The translations under genes and the position numbers were made by a program. Below the pieces are notes generated by a model. That model saw nothing but the letters and a program-made list of their open reading frames with translations, made no database searches and was not told the DNA's origin. DNA of 64,000 bases, from positions 62,001 through 126,000 of the forward strand of contig ML978186.1 in the NCBI GenBank assembly GCA_010015745.1, written 5' to 3'. Source of the DNA: Setomelanomma holmii. Its lineage: Eukaryota; Ascomycota; Dothideomycetes; Pleosporales; Phaeosphaeriaceae. Shown here piece after piece: positions 56,556 through 64,000 of the stretch (position 1 is its first letter; each line of letters starts with the position of its first letter).

Positions 56556-57847
56556 ATGTAAGTTGCTGTCCCCTTCAGCTCACCCCTTCCACTTGGCCCT
56601 CTGCAAACCGCTGCCGCTTCCTAGCCGCAGTGCACCTGTTGCTCTCTATGGTATCGAGAATGGCACATTTCGTGAACATCAGGAACATATTCCTTGACAC
56701 AGTTACTTCTTCCAACTCTCCACCATGTACTACTTCCCAGACCACTTCACTGATCAGTAACCTTTCGCACAACAGGAACCGATCCCTCTCAGTTCGTTCC
56801 AAGAAGGGAGGCAGCGAGAAGGCTGCCCCCAAGCACCGCTTCACCATGGCCTCGCTACGAGGAACCCAGCAGCCTGAGCTGTCCAAGAAGCTGTACAAGA
56901 TCATCAAATCGGAGAACCATGCCATTGGCGCATACGAGGCCGCTGCGCGCGAACGCCAGGGCATCGCTCAGCAACTTTCGGAGTGGGGCGAGTCCACTGG
57001 CGACGAGACTGTCTCCGAAATTTCGGATAAGCTGGGAGTGTTGCTAGCAGAGATTGCAGAACAGGAAGACCTGTATGCGCAAGCATTGGAAGAGTATCGC
57101 GGTGTACTTAAGCAGATTCGCAACACGGAGAGCTCTGTGCAGCCAAGCAGAGACCACAAGACCAAGGTATGGGTCGCAACGAGAAGGCGGCTCGAGTGAC
57201 AAGTGCTGATGATGTCATAGGTGTCGGATGAGATTGCCAAGCTAAAGTACAAGGAGCCGCAGAGTACTAAGATTGTCCAGCTCGAACAGGAGCTTGTCCG
57301 CGCGGAGGCCCAGAGCCTTGTGGCCGAGGCTCAGCTGAGCAACATCGTAATACTCGTCGTGCCATTTTGTTGAGAGTAAACTAAAGATTCCTAGACTCGT
57401 CAGAAGTTCAAGGTTGCATACGATCACCAACTTACTGCCACCATCGAGCGAGCTGAGAAGCAGGCGATTCTGGCCAAGCATGCTCGTCGGCTTTTGAACC
57501 TCATTGACGATACTCCGATCGTGCCGGGTGATGCTCACCCTGCTTTTGCAGAGGAAGAGGCTGCCCGACAGGTCCTCAACGACGCAGAGGCCGACCTCAG
57601 GGACTACAGACTGGAGGTGGAGCCTATCACCTCGAACTCGGGCTCTCTGGGCGTAGGAGCCATGCCAGGTAGCTCAGTCGACTCTAGCGTCGCGGCACAG
57701 CCGACCACTATCGACCAGACACCCACCAGGGGTTTCAGTGGTGAGGAGCAGCGATACGAGACCAGCGAGTCTTCGTACCCCACGACTGAGGCTGAGAGGG
57801 TTGAGAGGCAAGAGCCAGTCCAGCAAGGGGTTCCGACAGCGGTTTAG
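56556..57847 (+). CDS. PIL1: Eisosome core component Pil1/Lsp1 family (BAR domain)
   Basis: A BAR-domain protein that self-assembles under the plasma membrane to shape eisosomes. The coding exons are AT at 56556-56557, then 56776..57166, 57221..57346 and 57395..57847; total 323 residues. The start codon is split by a 218-nt intron (AAT|GTAAGT ... CAACAG|GAACC), giving MNRSLSVRSKKGGSEKAAPK, the usual beginning of filamentous-fungal Pil1 proteins. The BAR domain is clear: LRGTQQPELSKKLYKIIKSE, then ETVSEISDKLGVLLAEIAEQ, TESSVQPSRDHKTKVSDEIA, IVQLEQELVRAEAQSLVAEA, KQAILAKHARRLLNLIDDTP-VVPGD-like end. A Ser/Thr-rich tail follows with possible kinase sites. An in-frame ATG inside the intron (56651) would give a longer, unusual N-terminus if unspliced. 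Confidence 0.9.
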
Positions 57848-58446
57848 GAGCGAATGTCCTCCAGCCGGCATGTTTGAGGATGTGATCTCTGTTGGCGTTT
57901 TGATACCTGGTTCCTTGCGTTCACATGTACTAATGAGTTAATATCTTGTTCGTCTCCGGTCAATCAAGATCCGTTGCTTCCCCTTTCTAGTGCCATGTCC
58001 TTTACTCCATGGATGGGGAGATGGTGCAGCACAAGCGTAATCTATAGCCGATCCTCGTTGCCTGAATTATGTGCCCCAGTGCACAGTTGAGACACGTGGA
58101 GTAAAGTTGGGGGAATTTCGATCCATTTTGTGGCTATGTGGAGGTAATCGATGGTTTTGTGCTAAGCTCTTAATGCTCAATGCTGAAGCCTACGAGGCAG
58201 CATCGTAAAATATTGATAGGCAAAGGTGGTCTTGATTGTGGAAGTGGATATAAAGTGGTTATGTACTGTGCGTTTGGCGGGGCCAGGGATTGTGTTTAGC
58301 GGAATGTGCCGCCTCCCAAGTCCCAAGAAGACACATCAAGCTCCAACCTCATCCTCAATTTCCCAAGCTCCCCCGCCAATACCGATTTACCCCCGTCACC
58401 ACCGTCTTCGACTTCTCTAATCCCTCCCGAATCCGCTGCCCTCGCT
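57848..58446. promoter_or_regulatory. PIL1 3' end and SEC24 promoter region
   Basis: About 600 bp between two plus-strand genes. The last 130 bp are C/T-rich with short AAG interruptions, typical of a fungal 5' leader. Frames reading into SEC24 here (58290, 58306) lack initiation features of the family. Confidence 0.4.
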
Positions 58447-61400
58447 ATGGCGGACCACAAGAAGAAGAGGGACCGATATGCGGGCGCGGCGTACGAGTTC
58501 GGAGCCAACTCTGGCGGTCAAGCTGGGGTAGGTGTCCCGCCCGCTGCCCCAGGGTATGGAGCTCCAGCAGCGCCTGGATATGGAGTGCCCGCGTCGCCTG
58601 GCTATGGACAACCAGCTGCAGCATATGGACAACCGGCGGCTCCAGCCTACGGCCAGCCGCCCGCACAAGACCCCAATGCGCTCAACCAGCAATTTGGACA
58701 GATGGGCTTGGGTCCACAGCAAGGACAAGCGGCGCCGCAAATGCAGCAACCTACTGCTGCTACACAACAGAACCAATTGTTTCCCTCGGATCTCATCGCT
58801 CAGCCATTCCATGTCTCGGAGCTCTACAACCCTCCACCGCCGATCCACCTGCCCTCCAATGCCGCTGCTACGCCCTCGGAGTTCGCGAACGAGTCGAGCA
58901 AATACCTGCGGTGCACACTGAACACCATCCCCACCAACCACTCCTTGTTGAAGAAGAGCAAGCTGCCATTCGCACTGATCATCAGTCCATACGCCAGCCT
59001 ACACGATTCAGAGGATCCAGTGCCGGTTGTGCACGACCAGGTCATCAGCCGCTGCAGGCGCTGCCGTGCATACAGTGTGTATATCCAGAATTCTCGAGAA
59101 GAAAAATGGACTGACATTGGTTTGCAGTAAATCCCTTCGTCGTACGTTCCAAGCACGACATCCTTCAGCAATACACTTAGCTAACACGTTAGCTAGTCGT
59201 TCCTCGACCATGGACACCGGTGGAGGTGCAATATGTGCAATCTGACGAACGACGTCCCTCAGGTTCGTGCTGGGATATCTCGGTGGAGAGAGAAACTGGC
59301 TGACTGGCGACATCTAGGCATTTGACTGGGATGCGACTCAACAGAAGAGCGTAAGTCGAACCGAATGCATCTTTACAACGCCCATGTGCTAGATGCTCAG
59401 ACGCGCGCAAAAAGAGCACCGGACAGGCTGGAGGGACTGAATGAACCAGATTGGAACGACCCTGGTATACTTGGATATCCTTGCTAACATTACATAGGTG
59501 GACCGATGGCAACGGCCAGAATTGAATTACGCGGTCACCGAGTTCGTGGCGCCACAGGAGTACATGGTTCGACCGCCACAGCCTCTGTGCTACTACATCA
59601 TTCTGGACTGCACACAAGCAGCGGTCAACTGCGGACTTCTAGCAGTTGTGTCGCGGGTCATCAAAGAGTCGTTGGGACGGATACCAAACGCAGATGGCAG
59701 GACGCGCATCGGCTTTATGGCGGTTGACTCTGGGCTGCACTTCTTCAGCATCCCTCCAGACAACAGCGAGAATAACGACCCACAGCAACTCGTTGTGTCC
59801 GATCTTGAAGAGCCATACCTGCCCATGCCTTCGGATCTCCTCGTCAGTCTGAGCCAATGCCGAGCCAATATCGAGAGTTTCCTCGACCGTCTTCCCACAA
59901 TGTTCCAGAACACCCACGTGCCCGGATTCGCGCTGGGATCAGCTCTTCGTTCCGCCCACAAGCTCATCTCGCCACTTGGCGGAAAGCTGACTGTGCTTGC
60001 CGCATCTCTTCCCAACGTCGGTCACGCTGCCCTAAATCCGCGTGAGGACAAGTCACTGCTGGGTACGGGCAAAGAGACTAGCTTGTTGCAGCCAGCCAAT
60101 AATTGGTACAAGTCCTTTGCCGTTGAATGCTCTAAGAACCAGGTTTCAGTCGATATGTTCTTGTTCTCGTCACAATACCAGGATGTAGCGACACTCAGCA
60201 ATCTCCCGCGATTCACTGCCGGTCAAACATATTTCTATCCTGGCTGGAATGCTGCAAGACAAGAGGACGTGGTCAAGATTGCAACTGAGCTAGCAGACTA
60301 TCTATCCGCTGAAATCGGGCTGGAGGCTGTTCTCCGAGTGCGCGCCACGACAGGACTGCGAATGTCTGCATTCTACGGAAATTTCTTCAATCGCTCCTCA
60401 GATCTATGCGCATTCCCGGCGTACCCCAGGGATCAAGCCGTGGTCATCGAAGTCGCCATTGACGAGACTATTAGCAAGCCTTTTGCATGCCTTCAAGCAG
60501 CTGTCTTGCATACTACTTCGGGTGGTCAGCGTCGTATCAGGGTGTTGACACTTGCCGTACCCACCACGGAGAGCTTGGCTTCGGTCTATGCTTCAGCGGA
60601 TGCGCAAGCCATCACAACCTACTTCAGTCACAAGGCCGTAGAGCGAGCTCTATCAAGTGGGCTCGACGCTGCCCGAGACGCACTGCAAGCCAAGGTCGTC
60701 GAGATCTTGTCAACATACAGAAAGGAGCTTGCGGGTGGCAGTATGGGCGGCGGTGGCCTACCGCTTCCCCAGAATCTTCGCGCGCTTCCGATTCTTTTCC
60801 TTGGTCTCATCAAGAATGTCGGTCTGAGGAAGAGCGCTCAGATACCCTCCGACCTCCGATCGGCTGCCCTCGACCTTCTCTCCACACTACCATTACGATT
60901 GCTGACACAGTACATCTATCCCAGCTTCTACAGCCTTCACGTACGTCGATCATTCCATGCTGAAGAAGAACCGAATCTGACAATTGTTAGGATATGTCTG
61001 ATGACGCTGGTGTACCAGAGCCAACCTCTGGCCAGATCACTATGCCACCACAGCTCAATCTATCGTCTGCCGCAATCGTCCCGTACGGTCTGTATCTGCT
61101 AGACGATGGTGTCAACCAGTTCCTGTGGATCGGGCGTGATGCTGTCCCGGCATTGTTGCAGGACGTGTTCGGCGTGGAAGATCGTACACAGCTGAAGCAA
61201 GGCAAGGCATCCCTGCCGCTGCTGGACAATGAGTACTCGGAACGTGTCCGAGCAGGTCAGACAATCTCAAGCAGGCAGTCAGAAGAATTTACTGATCAAA
61301 GTGTAGTTGTGGAGAAGTCAAGAGATCACAAGTCGAAGAGTGTGGGAAGCATCACCCTCCCGACTCTGTACATCATCAAGGAAGACGGTGATCCAAGCCT

Positions 61401-61542
61401 CAAGCTGTGGGCACAAACATTACTTGTCGAAGACCGAGCAGACCAGGGCGAAAGCATCGTCCAATGGATTACTAAGCTCAGAGAAAAGGTATGGCCAGAC
61501 CCTGGAGATGTGCCGCTGGTGTTGTCGACATGGCCGGATTGA
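58447..61542 (+). CDS. SEC24: COPII coat cargo-adaptor subunit Sec24
   Basis: Sec24 pairs with Sec23 in the inner COPII coat and selects cargo at ER exit sites. Six exons (58447..59074, 59128..59141, 59197..59262, 59318..59350, 59498..60940, 60991..61542) give 911 residues, the usual size. The start MADHKKKRDRYAGAAYEFGA is typical; a Pro/Gly/Tyr/Gln-rich disordered tail of about 115 residues follows. The zinc finger (CRRCRAY ... WRCNMCNLTND) is assembled from exons 1-3, including a 14-nt microexon encoding NPFV. The trunk domain (YYIILDCTQAAVNCGLL ... RIGFMAVDSGLHFFSI), beta-sandwich, helical domain and a C-terminal gelsolin-like domain (GLYLLDDGVNQFLWIGRDA) are all visible. An in-frame ATG at 58306 lies upstream but is outside the conserved protein. 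Confidence 0.95.
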
Positions 61543-62320
61543 TATCGAACCCGAGTTGCTGACTTAATGCTCAGGTTGTGCAATAAATGTGATCATCTTG
61601 GCGCAAATGAAACGGTGAGATGTACGGCTGCCTCGTTGGCGCGTGGAACATTGTGAAGCGGCACAGGAGGGTTGGGTGGTTGTCTACATGCGATGCATCT
61701 AGAGTATCAATGCCTACAGCGAGACAGAGGAGTTCGCCAACCTACATGAAACACAAACACACCTACAATGACTTTTGTGCCTCGGCTGCAACAGTCGCTT
61801 AACTCAAAAATTATCGTGAACACCGTACAGTGCAATGTCGTGCAGCGAGCAGATGCCCGTCATTGCGACACGGCATTGGAATGTGGTGCTGTGAGACGTG
61901 TGTTACCAGTACTCTGGTTCTTGCATGGTGTGGTGTGATGGAGGATTCAAGCTCGAGTCGCAAAGAAATCTGGTCGGTGAGAAAGCTGGAGAGTCAGGAC
62001 GACGAGCGACTCGAGGACTGCATATCGTCGGACTTTGATTTGGTTTCCGCCTTCATCAAGACTGGCATCTCATCAGATGACACCATATATGATAGCTCAT
62101 GTTTGATCTAAGACTTGACAAGGGAGATCTTCGGCATAATCCTTAGCCTTGAGCTAAATTCTGTGATATTAGGTCGTGCCAATCGATGACTGCTGACCCC
62201 TCACTCAGCCCCGCCGCATGCGTTCTAACGAGTGACCCAACAACACCGCTGATCAACTTCACTTTTTTAATCTTTGCTATATATTACAAATAATTTAATA
62301 GTCCATCATAACGAGTTCAC
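61543..62320. other. Intergenic region, nothing recognised
   Basis: About 780 bp after SEC24. A 93-codon plus frame (61830..62111) has no domain. Presumably the SEC24 3' UTR and the upstream region of the tRNA-like gene. Confidence 0.4.
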
Positions 62321-62459
62321 GGGCCGGTAACTCAGTGGTAGAGGTTGGTACACCTGCATCTAAATATTTCAGTAACATGATCTAACTCCTTCTCAGTGTA
62401 GGACTGCAGTTCACCAAAACCGTCTTCCCGAAGTCACCGGTTCGACTCCGGTTCGGCCC
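62321..62459 (+). tRNA. tRNA-like gene with a large central insertion (anticodon not assigned)
   Basis: Acceptor GGGCCGG at 62321-62327 pairs with TCGGCCC at 62453-62459; A box TAACTCAGTGG, T-arm ACCGG-TTCGACT-CCGGT (a perfect B box), and a T6 run just after the 3' end all point to a Pol III tRNA gene. Between D-arm and T-arm lie about 90 nt instead of about 20. An anticodon stem TTGGT/ACCAA or TACAC/GTGTA can be drawn, but neither gives a normal U33 loop, so I cannot name the isotype. Either a tRNA with a long intron, or a tRNA copy broken by an insertion. Confidence 0.6.
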
Positions 62460-62462
62460 TGC

Positions 62463-62468
62463 TTTTTT
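62463..62468 (+). terminator. RNA polymerase III T-run terminator
   Basis: TTTTTT three bases after the 3' acceptor end of the tRNA-like gene. Confidence 0.7.
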
Positions 62469-64000
62469 GCGTTTTTCCTTGTTCGACAACTTTTGCAGCG
62501 GCTTACAGTCTGCATTGCAATCATCGTTCTTCCTGGTCTTCGCAGTGGACTTTTCGCGCCGATGCAAGGTACCATTGATTTCACGACTTGGTTCCGCGTA
62601 GATCGATGACGAAGGCTTGCATTATCTACGGGAAATAAAAGCGAGAAGTTCGCCACGGCAAGCTCTCTTCGAGTAAGGTGCCTAGCTGGTGCCCCTCAAC
62701 ACCATGCAGCCATCGCCACCACGGACTAACTTGTTGGCGGCTGATCGTTGCGTTTCTTTCGCCAAAATGCTGGCGCCCGCATAAGCCGGTAAGGCTACGG
62801 CACTCCTCAACTGCAGCTCGTGGACCTGAGTTCTTCGTCTTTGGATGAGTTTGCAACATTTCTTCGCTCCTCAGTTTCAACAAGACGAGTCCATCAGATG
62901 TTCAGGTCGGAACATTTTTGTTATCGATAATCTGCGTCAACTTTGCAACGTTCTTACTGAGGCTGCAAAGAAGCTGGGACTGAGTATGCTTCATGGCGCT
63001 ATCAGATGATCATGGTTGATAATCCTGGAACTCGTGCCGCTTGCGTCCGCAGTGTCCCACAAGACAACCTTTGACGCCAGGGACTTCTGGATCAGCCACA
63101 CCTGTGCCTGACCTGCAGTCTGGCACTGCAACAACGCTGACTGCAAATTTGTTCGCTTGCTCTGCATCAACAAGACTACAGGCTCATCTCGATTGTCGCT
63201 TCATGATAGCAGCGTGATGCGAGAGCAAATAGCAGAGTCTGCACGCTCAAGTCCGGGTGAACGACGGATGCTAGTCGTTCGCTTCGGTAAGGTACAAAAG
63301 GTACAACACTTTTTCTGTGGATCATGTTCGAGTCCCCTTGCATCCGGCGCTTGCCCACGCTGCTAGCTTGCAGCATCCAGGCGCGTTCGGTTTGCGGACC
63401 CCAACGCGGACTGCGACCAGCTTACAGTCGTCTTCAACCAAAGCCCATCCTGCCGTCTGGAACAAGGCGAGTTCCCCGCCATTGGAGTACTCAGCCAACG
63501 AAAGTCACTGACAGAGCATGTGAAACGCGGTAAGAGTGGTTGTCTCGTCATCGATGTCGCGTCCCAGGTACCAGCTTGGACGCCTAGAGGCATAGTTACC
63601 TCTGCTTTTGCTACCCGTCTGCAAGGTATTGTGCCATGGCCGTTATGAGTATCCCGAATGCAGCCAGCGCTGCCCAGCGCCCCGCCTGCGGCCATGGATG
63701 AGCCTGCGGTGCTCCCGGCACAAGGTGACGATTACTCGGACCTCAGTGAGCAGCATCGCCCATCAGGGCTTGTCAAGCGCAGTCTGACAGGCGGGTTCGA
63801 GTTGGGTGTAAGCATCAGCTGGAACATGTCTGGCCAGGCCAAGGCTGCGGCATGTCGCTAGAGCCTGGGATCTGCAGGCAGAGAGCATCGTCGCATAGTG
63901 GATCTGACCCAAACCCCAGCCGCCTTGCCAGCCCAGCACTCAGGGCGCACGACAAAGCCGCTAATCGTGCTGTCCGTGCCATACCAACCCCTCCTCGCAT
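62469..64000. other. Right end of window, nothing recognised
   Basis: 1.5 kb with only short, mutually overlapping frames (for example 63363..63695 minus). No domain, no repeat and no splice structure that I trust. Confidence 0.4.

Noticed and set aside
58290..59114. 274-codon plus-strand frame overlapping SEC24
   Set aside because: A shifted-frame shadow of the Pro/Gly/Gln-rich SEC24 N-terminus; no domain.
61830..62111. Cys-containing 93-codon small protein
   Set aside because: No signal peptide, no conserved cysteine spacing, and it lies in the SEC24 3' region.

Overview
The window is nuclear DNA of a filamentous ascomycete (Pezizomycotina). Dothideomycetes is my best guess, from how the proteins resemble families I know and from the decayed HET and tyrosinase-type gene content; this is inference, as I could run no search. 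Most genes carry several introns of about 45-60 nt with GT-AG ends. Genes are dense and lie on both strands. Transposon-rich stretches carry C:G to T:A nonsense changes of the kind left by repeat-induced point mutation (RIP).

Layout. 0-2.1 kb: three tandem minus-strand paralogs of a small Myb/SANT-like nuclear protein (first one cut by the window edge), each with the same dyad motif 156-160 bp upstream of its ATG. 3.1-27.2 kb: an ordinary gene-rich stretch with malic enzyme, a HAM1-like protein, the oligosaccharyltransferase subunit Ost3/Ost6, a long coiled-coil nuclear-type protein, a stomatin-like SPFH protein, an acyltransferase-3 membrane enzyme, a secreted tyrosinase and the SWI/SNF-RSC subunit Ssr4.

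28.7-44.7 kb: a decayed accessory island. It holds a broken transmembrane-protein gene, two broken HET-domain (heterokaryon incompatibility type) genes, a tRNA-Ala-like relic, a complete but mutated hAT transposon with its 8-bp target duplication, a carotenoid-oxygenase pseudogene and an F-box-like pseudogene. One gene here, a secreted DUF4419 protein, looks intact.

45.5-61.5 kb: housekeeping genes again, namely a cytochrome b5-like protein, two uncharacterised proteins, an alpha/beta hydrolase, a secreted large-subunit catalase, the eisosome protein Pil1/Lsp1 and the COPII coat subunit Sec24. Between catalase and Pil1 sits a 718-bp element with three 64-bp TG...CA terminal repeats separated by two 263-bp internal units and flanked by GATCA duplications. 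It looks like a tandem (dimeric) miniature LTR element (TRIM/SMART type), 229 bp upstream of the catalase start codon. 61.6-64 kb: a tRNA-like gene with a large central insertion and a Pol III T-run, then sequence in which I recognise nothing.

The genes are not an operon or a biosynthetic cluster; apart from the tandem paralogs, neighbours are functionally unrelated. The most unusual items are the dimeric mini-LTR element, the tandem paralogs with their shared upstream dyad, the RIP-like island, and several odd gene structures: a start codon split by an intron in the Pil1 gene, a GC-AG intron in the cytochrome b5 gene, and an apparent intron that has lost its acceptor in the stomatin gene.
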